Assembly (NCBI RefSeq): GCF_943734655.1
Contig: NC_071353.1
Location: 137,739,907-137,803,906 of the forward strand
Source: Sabethes cyaneus
Lineage: Eukaryota; Arthropoda; Insecta; Diptera; Culicidae
DNA: 64,000 nucleotides
Reading direction: 5' to 3'
The translations under genes were made by a program, and so were the position numbers. Of this stretch, positions 11,680 through 24,209 are shown piece by piece. The notes under the pieces are model-generated. The model was not told the DNA's origin. It ran no database searches and worked only from the letters and a program-made list of their open reading frames with translations. How positions within the stretch are numbered: the stretch's first letter is position 1; each line of letters opens with the position of its first letter.

Positions 11680-14156
11680 CCCCCATAATCTGAAACTGTC
11701 AAAGGTTACTTATGGCTTCGTGTGATAAATATAAAATAACTTTTTTGGGAAATACAGACATAGTTCCTTCGGAAAAGCTGTAGAAACTATTTTGCTGAGG
11801 AAATGATATTTCTATCTTTTTCGGGTGTTGAGATAGAGAGCATTTTCTTTGGAAGTTCTTTAAAACCTAGTTTTTCATGCATAGCTGTTGTTGGTTGCAT
11901 TTTACAAGAACATATTGTTCTAGGCATTTATCGAAACATTAAAAACACACAGTTTCTGCTGAAGGCTGTGAATCTCTAGGACCGTTCTTTACAAAGTTAT
12001 CGCTTTTTTAAATTTTATTTTTCTTTAATTTCACGAACATGTTGTAAACAAGTAAATTCATAGCTTCCATAACCTTCTAGAACATTGTAATCTTTGAAAA
12101 CGAAAGGGAAACAACACGTTCACAGAAAGCTTGATAAAGATAATTTTATTGATTCATTGAAAAAACTATCAAAACATATTCTTTCCGTACTCTAATAGGG
12201 GTGGGCCACCTTGTTCACCTATACAAGTTTATAGTGCTTGATCTGAGATTCAAGATGAAGCACTGATTTCATGTCTTCACGATAACTTTGTAAGGACAGG
12301 TCATAGAGATTTGTGGGCTTCTGCAAACATGTGTGTTTTGATAATTGCTTAGCGTAATGTGTTCTTGTAAAATGCAACCAACAAGAGTTAAGTAAGAAAA
12401 ATTAATTTGTATATAACTTCCTAAGAAAATGCTCAATAGCTCTGCACCCGATAGAGACAGGAATGTTATTTTTTCAGCAAAGTTGTTAGCCTTTACATAT
12501 TCTATAACTTTACGGAAGAAACCATGTATCTATCTACAAACACAAAAAGTGGACGTGTTTTGAATCTACGCCGGAAGCAACATGCATGCTTGACCTACTC
12601 TTATTTATTTATTTATTTATTTATTTATACACAGTGAACAGGTTAAAAACAACCCCAATGACTCCACTTAAATTAATTTACAAATAATACAAACATCTTT
12701 TAACATCACACCGATAACGCTCTTACAAAATTACTTTTAATAACACGTCTACACAAATTAAAATCGAAGCACTCGAAACAATTCTCAAATACACGCCACA
12801 TATTTTTTATTGGCTCATGCATCGCATAGTTTGTCCTGGATCTCCCTATATCGAGGAACATATGGGAACGAAGAGCACGTCTGCGGATGTTCACGTCCAA
12901 GAGACCGAGAAGTTCTGGGCAGTCAATGTAGGACGTTAGTAAATCGCTGATGAAGCAAGCCTTGGCGACATATCTCTCCTAACGCTGAGCGAGTCAAGGT
13001 GGATTAACTTGCAGCGATCAGCATAACGAGGTAGGTTATTCCGGTCGTTCCATGGCAGGTGTCGTAGTGAATAACGTACAAATTTGCGTTGGACGGCCTC
13101 GACTTTGATGATCCCATTTTGATAGAACGGTGCCCAAACGACCGACGAATATTCGAGCGTTGAACGCACTAAAGCACAGTATAAGGCTTTGAGGCAGTAA
13201 GCGTCCTGGAAATATTTGCCCAACTGAAACTTGAAATATATCCCAACTGCGACGAGGCCTTGGAGACAACATATGACACTTGATCTTTGAATGTCAGTGA
13301 GGAATCAAGAAGTACACCAAGATCTTTCACGGTGTTCTTACGTTTTAAAGATGTACCATCGAGAATGTAATCGTGAAGCATTAGTGATCGTTTGCGGCCG
13401 AAAGAAATAACACAGCATTTAGAAGCGTTCAAAACCATCCGATTTGTTTTACACCATGCTGCAAATGCTACTAGTTGTTGTTGAAGAGAGAGGGCATCAC
13501 TTGGTTTGTTGATGACGTAATAAAATTTCAGGTCGTCAGCGTAAGATTTTTTATAACAATCCAGGATCAAGTTTGCGTCATTCATGTATAACAGGAAAAG
13601 AAACGGGCCAAGATGGCTGCCTTGTGGAACTCCGGACTAAACTGGAAACGAAGGCGAAACAGAATCTTCTATCTTTCTGTCCATCTCTTATATGGATGGG
13701 TGGCGACAAGTGGCACCTATGTAAGTTTGTCGTACTTGACCTAAGCTTCAAGGTGGAGCACTGAATTGATATATCGACTAGCCCCATTTCATCCTATTAT
13801 AGACTTGTGAAGCTACGACAAAATAAGCATTGAATATGCGATAACTTAGCAAGTAAATGTCATAAAGATTTACGGTCTTCTGCAAAAACGTATGTTTTGA
13901 GTACTTCGATAGTTTCCTAGAACAATGTGTTTTTGTAAAATGTAACCAACAAATGTTAAGCATGAAAAATTAATTTTTGAAGAACTTTCTAAGAAACTGT
14001 TCTATAGTTCTGCATCAGATAGAGAGAGAAATGTTATTTCTCCAGCGAATTTGCTTGTTTTTACATTTTCCAACTTTTATTAATACAAAAATGTTATTTT
14101 TTATTTTTATCTTAGTAAGCCATGACTAACTTTTGGCACTTTCAGATTATGAGGGG
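11680..14156. mobile_element. TIR element with TA duplication, split by a retroelement fragment
   Basis: The left end CCCCCATAATCTGAAACTGT and the inverted right end CCCCTCATAATCTGAAAGTG match over about 40 bp, and both are flanked by TA (11678-11679 and 14157-14158). Inside, 11700-12010 is an inverted relative of 12260-12560 and of 13850-14150; words such as TTGTAAAATGCAACCAACA and its complement mark the pairs. The middle (about 12600-13634) is a reverse-transcriptase fragment. Diverged pieces of the same family lie near 40585-40735 and 41470-41680. Confidence 0.6.
12600..13634 (-). mobile_element. 5'-truncated Jockey/CR1-like non-LTR retrotransposon
   Basis: On the minus strand the reading starts at GVPQGSHLGPFLFLLYMNDA, includes the polymerase motif YADDLKFY, then LNASKCCVISFGRKRS and DLGVLLDSSLTF. 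After a frameshift it continues through ALVRSTLEYSSVVWAPFY. These are the conserved reverse-transcriptase palm and thumb motifs of the Jockey/CR1/L2 group. The 3' end carries a (TAAA)n tail (TTTA repeats at 12600-12628 on the plus strand). It is truncated upstream of GVPQG and broken by frameshifts, so it is dead. Confidence 0.75.
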
Positions 14157-14339
14157 TATTTATACGAACAAAGGTGGCGAAGACCCGAAATGCTAAAATG
14201 ACAGCAAAAGACGTTAGGAAAAAAGTTTCGTCCTTTTGGATCACTGTGCGATGCTCTATTAAGAGGCATAAAGAATTGTGTCAAATTTTGGTCATTCTGT
14301 CGATGCGGACATTCAATTTTCAGTTACAAATTGTATTGA

Positions 14340-14742
14340 ACTGAAGACAGATAGTAAAAACTGATTAGAGAGAAAGAGAACGAGAGATGACATTGTGATA
14401 TAATAACGATAAAAGGGAGAATGCCATTTAAAGACACATTGAGAGAGAAAGGTACGAAATGAGAGCGAGAATGATAGAATGAGAGATGGAGGGAAAGAGA
14501 ATAAGAGAATGAAACAATGATCATTCTGATCGATCTGATGTGATCAACTAAATGACAGAAAGATAGCAGAATGGTGAAGAGAACGAGAAAGAGTGAAGAG
14601 TGTTTATTATGAGAGAGAGAATGATAAAATGAGAGACAAATAGATAAATGAGAGAGAATGACATAATAGGAGAGAGTGTTAGAACGAGAGAAAGATAGAG
14701 AGAGACTAAGAGAATGATAAAATGAGAGACAGTGAGTGAGTG

Positions 14743-14828
<86 letters not shown>

Positions 14829-14845
14829 TGAACTTCAAAAGTACG
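14340..14845. repeat. GA-rich region with perfect (GA)n microsatellite
   Basis: A degenerate GAGAGAATGA-rich tract leads into an uninterrupted (GA)n run at about 14746-14825. Frames made of Arg-Glu or Ser-Leu repeats here are artefacts of the dinucleotide repeat. Confidence 0.85.
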
Positions 14846-15254
14846 TTAAGGCAAAACCACGTTATGGATTCAAACATTCACCGAAGAAACAACGGCAAAC
14901 AGCCTCACCTGGTTGGTTCTAGAAGTAGGTGTGTACATGCGATCGCACATTCGTTTTTGTGTACTACCAAAACGTTACAACTTTGCGGACTAAAATCGCT
15001 CGGTTGGGTTTACTATTATTCAGTGTATGACGTACCTGTCTTCACGGAAAAGTGGCATTATCGGATGTACTCTTTCGAATGTCCCAGTCAAAGGGTTTTT
15101 CTTTCTGTACAGATATCATTGCAACTAGATTTTCGACGTAGGACTACATCTGACCGGAAGGCAAGGAGGTATGCTGAAAAAGCTTTGGGTAAAACGTCTT
15201 TAAGACCTGACCCTTCTTTATCGACACATACTTTGCAAATTATTAGAGTAGAGG

Positions 15255-15372
15255 CCTATTCCCGGGTTAGTGCAACGATCCTACTGACTCCACAAGCAGC
15301 GTCAACCGAGATTCGAACATACGACGACTGACTTGTTAGACCAGCGTATCGTAGCTCGAAGCTAACGGGCGG
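15255..15372 (-). mobile_element. tRNA-derived SINE fragment
   Basis: Read on the minus strand, it contains a pol III B-box-like ATGTTCGAATCTCGG, preceded by GCTGGTCTAACAAGTCAGTC and followed by GTCAGTAGGATCGTTGCAC. That arrangement is familiar from mosquito tRNA-related SINEs. The tail continues towards 15240 and fades. I could not confirm a target duplication. Confidence 0.55.
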
Positions 15373-16482
15373 GCGGAGTCATGCCAATAAATTGAAATTG
15401 CGAGCAATATTTTGGCACTAATCGATCGGAAAACTTTCACTAAAAAACTATTAATTTGTAAGTGCTCGCTACTGTCATTTTCAGTAAGTTTGCCAAGAAA
15501 ATGAAGTGTTCAACTAGCGCAACATTAGTTTGATCCTTGCCGGCTGCAGCTTAGACAAACGTGTACTTGAAAGTAATTTACAATTTTCTCACTTTTCAAA
15601 ATTTAGCTCCAGTGCTCGCACTCGTGCAGTGTAATTTTCATTCTATCGAACACAATTGTAAGGGAATTATCTTTCGGACTCCCTTTCTTGTTTTCCCATG
15701 CACTGCGATGAGCTTTTGCGAATTTGTGTTTAGTTTCGGTGGACGAACGACACATTTGACCCAAGCAGTTGCTCCGTATGAGGGTCCACACTCTTACCGG
15801 CGTGTGTAAGCGAGGGCGTAAGATGAAGAAGCAAAGAAAAGATAAAGCTAAATATGTATCCATACATGCCAGTGTGTCACTCGTGCTTACGAGCCGTTTT
15901 GGCAGTGGCTTGCCTCGTGAGCGGGCAGTGCAGGAAGGCGCTACGAACAGGCTTGGATTTTTGCGAAATCTGGCAAATGAGAATGTTATTGTCTGGCCTG
16001 GCCTGCCTGGCCAGGCGTCAAGAAGTCTGGCGAATCCAGACGAATTGCAATGCTGGCTACGAGGATATGTGTTTTCGAGTGTGTAGATAGCAGAATGTAT
16101 ACATACACAGCACCAGCGTAACGCTTGTTAGTCGTACGCTTTCGTCAGTGGAATAAGCGTTGGATGCTATGCTTCTTACACTTGTTTGCGGGCATTGTTT
16201 GCTTCTCGATCGATTTGCAATATTGATTTTATCTACGATTTCTCAACCTTCCAAGAGCAGACGTGCAGCTGCAAACAAATGTGCGTTTTTCTGTATTCCG
16301 CACTTCGTTTTTTCAGTATTCATGACGCATGAGCCGTACATCTAAAGTAATAATGAGTTCACTGGAGACGTTTTCTCGCAAATTAAGAAGAAAAAACTAA
16401 AATTTCAAAGCTTTTTGCGACGCAATATGTTGTTTTAGAGTGTTAGACTACCATTTTCAATTATGCTTTTTTTTAATTCTTA
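15373..16482. other. Intron sequence, nothing recognised
   Basis: Mixed-complexity DNA with several overlapping short frames on both strands and no splice-bounded exon or TIR. Confidence 0.35.
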
Positions 16483-16600
16483 AGGCCCAGACACAATGCA
16501 TACGGATTTTACTACGTTGCGGCTATTTGACAGTTTTTCCATGGCTTTTCTGTCAAATTTCCGCAGTGTAGTAAAATCCGTATGCATTGTGTCTGGGCCT
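16483..16600. mobile_element. Harbinger-like hairpin MITE with TTA target duplication
   Basis: The 118-bp element begins AGGCCCAGACACAATGCATA and ends with its inverted copy. Arms of about 40 bp are nearly perfect. It is flanked by TTA at 16480-16482 and 16601-16603. A 3-bp TTA/TWA duplication with short G/C-starting TIRs points to the PIF/Harbinger superfamily. Confidence 0.78.
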
Positions 16601-19600
16601 TTAGTTGACTGACCGGAACACACGACTAAAATCAAGTGAGAATATATTTGTAAACTATTAAATTTACAAAAATCATTTTAGTAGCACGAATTTTGAGCCT
16701 TGCGACGTTATTTCAAGAGCAACACTCCGTAGTTGGAATACGAAAAGCACCCGGTTGATCAAAATTCAACTTTAGACATCGATAACTTTCTGTTTGTTGA
16801 GTGTCTCTTTTCTGAAATCTGAATGTATGTGTCAAAGCAAACTCGTGCCATTCTCTCAATGTGTTATGTCTTAAGGTTTCTTTGTTTATCCTGAATCTCA
16901 ACGCACAACGAAAGCATTTAATAGCTAGACACTACTCCGAAGATAATTGTTTTCCTCTCAACCGGACACCATTGAGAAAACGTTTCCGGTATGATTTGTT
17001 TTGCATCGTGCTGTATTTTCTCCTGAAATCCAAAATAATCACAGCCCATCCCTGCCCAGCGGATGATGGAACAATGGAAGCAACCCCCAACTCCGACCGT
17101 TGTTGTATGTGTATATTATTTTTTGTCCAATCCCTCCCAACCGATCCCGAAGATAAATGGTTCCGCCCTGCGTGACCAAATGTGGCACGTTGGACGGTGC
17201 AAAAATTTATTTGTTTACTACCGAACTACCTACTGGTGCTGCTGGTGCGGCTACTCCCGGCAGGCAAGCTATCAGCCAAACAGGCAAGAGTGTCGCTGAA
17301 AAGAGCTGAGTCAAAATTTATTTACCTATGTCCCGGGACGGGATAATCCTTTCGGCCGCCGCCGCCGTGTGGCGGTATGGTCAAAAACAAACCGAAAAGC
17401 CGCGCCAGAGTCGCCCAGAGGGGTATAAATCTCGCGCGTTCTTCGCCGCGATGTGGCTCTCTGTCTATTATCACTGTGAATTATATGTTGGACCGTGCGA
17501 GCCGCACTGTAACCCAATTCCGTGAAGGCAACTATATAGGACGTGGTCTCAGATTAATCACCGCGTTCGTAGAACTGACGGCCAACGATGAACCGGTGTG
17601 TAGCGGCGTAACTTACGTTTGAAACACGGCATGTTTACAAAACGTGACGTGCACCGCCAACAGCATCGCAAGGTGCATCGGGTGGATTTTGTTTATAATT
17701 CACGCTTCATCTGCCGTGCGAATCAGCAAGCTCGAAATTCATGAAGTCTCAAACTGTCAGACGTGTTAATCCACGTGGTCGGTCGGGTTGGTACGCGTAC
17801 GCATCGGCAGCAGCTGCCACTACAAATCATGCAAAGTGTAGAAGTTTTCCTTGTTTTTATGAATCCGTCCTGAAATTTAAGCCCAACTCGACCGACCGGG
17901 GCAGCAGATCTTTCCTGATGCGTGACGCAATCCGGCCACTATCGGTAACCTCATCCGGGGCCGAAAAGCTATACGGGCTATTTCCAAATACAAAACCACT
18001 TTGCCGCGCCGGGTAAGCGTAAGAAGAATACAAAAACAAAACTTTTGGAACTGCGAGGCCGCCCGCCTGTGCGCCACCCCCGAAGCAAAAAGCGGTTTGA
18101 ATCTCACCACGGTCTAGCTCGTTGTCCACCACTTGTGTAAACAAACGCTACATTCCCGCTCGGGTGGACCCCCCGGCCGTCAGCCCACTAGTCAAGTCAA
18201 TCCCCAGTCTGTCCTCTCGATATTTGTTTGGAAAAAGAATAACAAGCAAGAAAACAGTGTTCTTACCACATTTTCCTGTCTTATTTTACGATTGGTTTTC
18301 CTCTCGACTTTTGCGCGCAGCGCATGAACAAAAAAAAAGCGAAATACAACAAAAAACAACATTAAACTCTTTCACCGCAGATTGCCCCCTGAAATAGTCA
18401 GGTTTGGCGGAGGTATTCGTGTTTACCTTTGCCTGCATCGATCCATCTACCGCACCTTGTTTTCTTCCCTGTTGGGTGGGTGGTGCACACCGGCACCACA
18501 CGGAGGAGTCCTCCCCGATCGCAGCATGCGTCGGTTTTCTTGTTCCGTGTTGTACAAACACCGCTCGGCTATGCCAGCCAGGCCAAGCGCCATTAGTTAC
18601 CGTCCGTTCGTTCGTTCGTTCGGGAAGCGCACATACATATGTGTCAGTCACCTCAATCAAATGTCGATCGCGGCGATGCCGTGCGTCGCACAAGAGTGGA
18701 AAATTGACGTTTGTTTTTTCACCTTTTCCCGCGTGTAGATTATATTATGTATGCTGCGTGCGTGCTTGCTTGGCTTGCTTGCTTGTAAGGGGATTCGCCT
18801 GATTGATGTGCGAGCAAGCGACTTTAGTCGCCGAGGTCGTCATATTTCGACTAATTATGAGTCCTTCCCGCTCGCGGTTAACATTCTTGCTGTTGCTGGT
18901 GACGAGCCGTTATAGAAAATTAGCCTCGTGGAAATTGACGTGAGTATTAAAAATCCATTTCACCACCCGCAACCTGACACGGAACGCGTAGGAGCAACGG
19001 CCTGCAGGACGGGCTGCTGCGGTGCGGGTGACTGACAAGTGGTGCAAATACTTCGAAGGAGGCTAAGTAAACACTCTTTTCTAGCGACTCGTCGGTTGAC
19101 GCTTATTACCGATGACATCTTGGCTGACCATTAACAATTGTGTTTATTGTTGTAATTTTTGCTCGCCCCGTGGGGTCACCCCGCCGGTGGTCAACGAAAG
19201 GAATTGATGGAGTTCAGGAGAGAACAAAAAAAAAAAAAGGTGGCAGCAATTGTAGCGAGAGTGAGATGCATCCCACCGTCCGTCCGTCCGTCCGTCCGTC
19301 CGTCGGTCGGTTCTCCAATGTAGCAAAAGTCTAGGATTGCTGGCGCCCACGCCTTTGCTGCTGAATCGACAGCGCAGCGCAGCGCAGCACCTGCCACAAT
19401 GTGGAAGTGGCATTATGAGCGCAGCATTTTATTACCGTAACGTGACCGATCGATGAGTAAGCTCAGTTAGCCGGGAAATCATTTAAAAGAGCATAAATCT
19501 AATGTGTTACTAACAAGGCCCCGAGTAAGAGATACCGGCCGGCGGAGTTTAGGCTAGCAGGGGCGCGCTTCGGAATAATGGAAGTGTGACGTTTGCTTTA

Positions 19601-20764
19601 ACGAGAGCCGCCGCTTCCGGCTGGGCTGTGAAACGAAACCTGAATTGAAACGAGAAATCACGAGCCAAAAAAAAAAGAGCAGGAAAATAAAGAAATACGA
19701 AGCACCATTTTATTAATGTAAATCGTGAAAGAAATTTACTACCACCGGGCGATGAAAAGCGATCAACGCGCCAGCAACGCAACGGTGTAGAAACTGATCC
19801 GGTCTTACCTACAGCTGGATAGCAGCGAGAGACAGACCGTAGAAGAGCACACATGGAGACGATTTGATTTATATGGTCCCGGGAAAAGCCGACTTTGTGA
19901 TGCAGTTCGAGGTGACCATAATGTTTTTCAACTCGCGTCGCAGCTGCAGCAGCATCAGCAGATCACCTGCCGTGGGAAATCGGATGTTCGGATGACAGCA
20001 TTGTGTCTAACGAACGTAATGCGCAGTGGAAGAAATGTGTTACCGTGATTGTGTATTCTATCTGGGGTGGTTGCAATTCTTCAGAGTAAAAGTCTAGAGA
20101 AACAGGATAGATTTTACTGTGTTTCAGTGTCAAAGTTCTTTGAAACAAATTTTTAGTCAAAGTTCTAATTTTTGACAGCGTCGTCTCGCGTCTAATTGAG
20201 AGCGAATCGAAGGTACTCAACCAAATTTTCTATAACTTCAACGAAAGAACACTTTTTTTCTGTGATAATCTAATTTCACTATAACGGAGATAGCCGGAAT
20301 GTTTGAACAAAACGCCCAAATTTACCTCTTACGCTAGATGCAAGTTACTGTAACGTGCTAACGATGCTTGTCTTGACTGCAATTTGGCATAATTGGTTTG
20401 TGTCTTCGCTTGATACGCGATGGGGTTTTAAACAGGGCACTGGGGTTTTGTCATAAATATTGTTACGTTTATAACACCAACTTCTGCGTCGGACGCACAG
20501 CCCACAGCAGAGTGTTCCTGAGACGCCACCAGCTGTATTTTAAATGCAAATGTATTAGTTTCATCTTCGAGTAAAGCATTCAACTAGCGAACCGCGTTTC
20601 ATGCTACGAATATATGGGATCTGGTTTCGGTTACAGACGAAATAAGGCGCATATAATATTAGATTGAGCTCTCCGAGAAAATTTGCAGGAGAAAATTCAA
20701 ACTTCCAAATAAAAAATTTGTAGCGATAATAAAAGCCGTAGCCTGATTACGCTTCACCAAAACT
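16601..20764. other. TE-poor, GC-richer intron block
   Basis: About 4.1 kb without a recognisable transposon, with higher GC than the flanks. It carries simple repeats such as (CCGT)n at 19277-19303 and TTCG repeats near 18604. No exon is supported. Absence of insertions over this length in an insertion-prone intron is compatible with regulatory content. Confidence 0.4.
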
Positions 20765-21109
20765 TTAATAACTAAGCATTAAGCGTACGTTTGTCCACAC
20801 TGGCAATCCGTCCAAAACTGTTCCTTGCTTTTCGAACATGAAATTGCCTGTCTGCTTGCTTATTCTTAAGCTGCAGTGGCCGTGTCCGTGTATGCAAGAG
20901 ATCATCCGTGTTTGAGGAGTTAAGAAAAATTCCTCAGAAAACTCAGAACTCGTCAAACCAAACTTCGAATGTAGCTGCTGATCTAACAAGCCGTGCGTCC
21001 TGGATCGGAACAGCAGGCAATTCGATAGAGCCATATCTGATGAATAAAGCGGGTGGGACAAAACTTCCCATGTTGGCGGTTTCCAACCAGATTTAACGAC
21101 TTGGGCCAT
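20765..21109 (-). mobile_element. C-terminal fragment of a mariner transposase
   Basis: The minus-strand frame reads AQVVKSG, then WEVLSHPLYSSDMALSNCLL and FRSRTHGLLDQ, matching the mariner catalytic C-terminal block WEVLxHPxYSPDLAPSDYHLF. The position of the third catalytic Asp (PSDYHLF) is Asn here. The upstream part is missing where it abuts the deleted mariner element at 21111. It is a dead relic. Confidence 0.7.
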
Positions 21110-21110
21110 A

Positions 21111-22008
21111 TAAAATTTTGGGTTTTTTTTCTCAAGCTGTCAAAAATAGACATAGATACATGAAGAAGATCTGATTTACCGAAATTAAAGATACATTATC
21201 CATTGTTGAAAAAAAGTTAGTGTACATTTGAAAACAATCCGTAATCGGCTGTTCGGCGAAGCTTTCGTTTGACGTCGAAACAGGAGCGTTGCACGGCCTT
21301 CATGTCAACTTTACGAATGCATCTCTTGATTCAACCAATCAACTGTTTGCAATTCGTGGCTCTCCAGTTATTTTTGTACACCAAGGAACTCAAAAACCCG
21401 AAGAAATCTTCGATTGGCCGCACTGAGACAGATTTTTCGGCTCGTGGTTTTTGGGTGAAAATGGGATCGAATGGGTATTCAGGAACGATTGTGTTTTTTT
21501 GGCGTAATGCGATGATGCTCTGGCCAAAACACGTATTGTCCATCTGCATGATGTTTTTGTAGAAACGGGATCAAAATTTTCTTCAAACATTCGTCTGGTG
21601 CATCTTAATTGATAGCCAAACCAGAGGGCTTATTGTTGAAGAAACGAGAAAGAGAACGATGTCCTTCTGCGTCCATAATTTTGGTTGGTCTTGCACTACC
21701 TTGCTTGCGAATAGTTGTTGGGCGTCTTAGGATAATGGTAAACAGTCGAAGCCGCAACATATTTGCTTTTTAAATGTTGTACCGTATACTTTTTGCCGAG
21801 ATTTCTATTGCAGTTCATTGAAGTGTACAACGCGCTCCTGGTTTCAACACCATTTTTAACAAAACTGGGCAAGCATAAACAAAACAAAAATATTAACAAA
21901 AAGAGGAGAGAGAGAGCTAACATATACATACTCTCATTTCTCTCTGAGCTCGTTTGTTGTTGAGCATAAGGGCCGTGAAAAAATTCTAAAATTTTAGTTG
22001 CCACCCGT
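21111..22008 (-). mobile_element. Internally deleted mariner-like element, copy 1
   Basis: The right TIR ends in the inverted form of ACGGGTGGCAACTAAAATTT and is followed by TA (22009-22010). The left TIR is decayed (around 21111, TAAAATTTTGGG). The minus strand encodes the transposase start, then RPIEDFFGFLSSLVYKNNWR near the C terminus, with the catalytic core deleted in between. The same deletion is present in the copy at 36111-39568, so the deleted form itself was mobile. Confidence 0.72.
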
Positions 22009-22854
22009 TAGAATCTGCCATTGTCGAGGAGCTGAGTAATCTTTTGTCGTGTCGATACTCAAATTGTGGGAGCTTTTGTATTGCTCAAACGTGTCATTGC
22101 GATTCGGTGCAATTTATGCCTTAAAACTTATCAAACCAGCCCTGTTTTTGCGTTCTTGGCCATTTTCGCCGCGTCTCTAGATGAAAACTATGGGTTTGAA
22201 AAGGGTCACTCTCGAATGAGTTTTAGGATTAGCTGCCTTCGCTTTTCTGTGCTTTAGAGCTGAATTTTTTCGTATGCAACCTTTAGTTAGTACTCGATGT
22301 AATAATCCCTTTCTTACCTGCCGTTGGAGTAGCTGCTCGCAGGTGGTTAAGCGCCATTCAATGTTTCTTGGCATCAACTCATGCGGAACCCCCGTTTCTT
22401 ACTTGAGCAGTACCGAGGAATTTCCTGTGAGTGCGCCTGCTCAAAAGTTGTAAAAGCAGTTGTCTACGACCATGTAAATGTATGTATATGTATATGTGAC
22501 GGTTATTTTATGCTGGACTCACTCGGTTTGTTTACATTTTGCAGATTGGCCCTTTTGAAAAGTTGGTGCCGATTTGTTAAAGTGTTTGTTTAAAGCCTGG
22601 TATCGACCTGAAAAGAAATGGGCAAAAAGATATGCCAAGAAATGCTATAGAAAAGATTTTCCGTTGCGATTTCTTTACCAGTATGCACTTCACAAGAAAT
22701 ATTGTTTCATTTTCAGATGGCGCAGTTTTACATGCAAGTGAATTGAAATGTCACTTTTCCGTACGGCATAATATCCGGCGCAATTTTTACCATTTTAGAA
22801 AAAATGACAGATAATTGCTTGCCTTGCAGTTGTCAAAATTTCTTGCGTTATGCG
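22009..22854. other. Intron sequence, nothing recognised
   Basis: No TIR, retroelement motif or splice-bounded frame was found between the mariner copy and the next reverse-transcriptase scrap. Confidence 0.35.
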
Positions 22855-23165
22855 TTGTGGAATACTTCATCCACAAACTCATCTTCTAGTATGCCGCCGT
22901 CAACGGTTACCGTCCGTGGGAGGCCTACCTTTGTTTCCTTTTGAGGCTCTTTCTTTCATGTATTTGGTCTGCGACGCCTTTATTTTTAGCCCAATCCTGC
23001 TAGACTCCGCTCTCAGTCGGGCGTAGATGATATCCAAGTCATCCGCAATGCCCTAGCCTAGGAGTTGGTTACCCTTGGTTTAAAATCGTGCCTCTTGTTT
23101 CGATGGCCGCTCGCCGGATCACCCCCTCAAGAACGATATTGAACAGCATGCAGGATCCACATCCA
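22855..23165 (-). mobile_element. RTE-like reverse-transcriptase fragment (palm)
   Basis: In the minus strand the catalytic box appears as GIADDLDIIYARLRAESSRI followed by GLKINASQTKYM, the usual order of this region in RTE-type and related elements. The first residue of the xADD box is Ile rather than Tyr/Phe. Stops and frameshifts break both sides. Confidence 0.6.
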
Positions 23166-23349
23166 GACTTTGACGTTTGAACCGCCAACGATCTGCTGCT
23201 TTAAGGATGTATACGAATAGGCATAATCCCACAACTAAACTTGCTTTTTGTCATATTAACAATAAATATCGAATCTACAACCGACATATTTATTCCTGCT
23301 ACGCTAGACGTATGCAAAATGATCTGAAACAGCATCCGAAGTGATTCTG

Positions 23350-24125
23350 GTCTTTCGTTAACAAAAAACGCAAACATATTGGTGCAGCATCTAAAATTTT
23401 CCTGGGAAATTCTAAATCTGATAGCTAACAGAAAACTAGTGTTTGCGAAGCATTTTTCCAGCGTTTTTAATCCAGCTACAGCTCCTCCTTCCCAAATTGA
23501 CAAGGTGATGCGGAATGTTTCCGAAACCCTGTTCAGCACGAGTCCTGCACAATTCTGCAAAGCTTACATTAAAGTCGGCCTTTCAAAGTTAAAATCAACG
23601 TGCCCTGATGGAATACCGTTTATACTTTTGAAAAAATGTGCTAATGTGTTATATAAACCACTATTGAAATTTGTTTCTTCGACAAAGCAAGTTCCCGGAG
23701 TCCTGGAAAAGATCAGATATTTTTCAAGTATTTAAAAAAGGAGATAAATGCAATGTCGCAAACTCAGTGGAATAACATCTTTATGTGCTGGTTCTAGGTT
23801 AATTGAGATCTTCGTGAGTGAGCTGTTGTTTATACATATATTTCGATGGAGCAACTTGGCTTTTTTCCCAAACGCTCAATTAATACAAACCAACTACAGT
23901 TCTGTTCATTTTGCTTTCACCAGATAGAAGACGCAACGCAAGCGTAGACCCAGCATAAACAGATTTCAAAACTGCTGGCTTCAGACTTACCTAACAAATC
24001 GGCTACTCTCTGTTAAATTAGGCTCAACTGAATCGTACTGTTTTTGCAATCAATCTGGGGTTCCACAAGGTAGCAACCTGGAACCATTACTGTTCATCGT
24101 TTTAATTACGTTTGTTTTGATTCAC
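23350..24125 (+). mobile_element. Jockey-like reverse-transcriptase fragment (fingers to GVPQG)
   Basis: The plus strand shows FAKHFSSVFNP, then LKSTCPDGIPFILLKKCANV, VFKKGDK, and after degraded sequence SGVPQGSNLEPLLFIV. These are the N-terminal reverse-transcriptase blocks of Jockey-type elements. It stops just where the 12600-13634 fragment begins (GVPQGS), but on the opposite strand, so they are separate insertions. Many stops show it is dead. Confidence 0.65.
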
Positions 24126-24209
24126 AGGATTGGGGTGTCACAGAAAGCCCTATAAATAACTGGAATGCAGTATTTTTATTCAGCTTTAAGTTTCACAGTG
24201 TTAATGATT

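Noticed and set aside
14548..15331. Frames with long Ser-Leu or Arg-Glu repeats
   Set aside because: They are direct translations of the (GA)n microsatellite and its degenerate flank.
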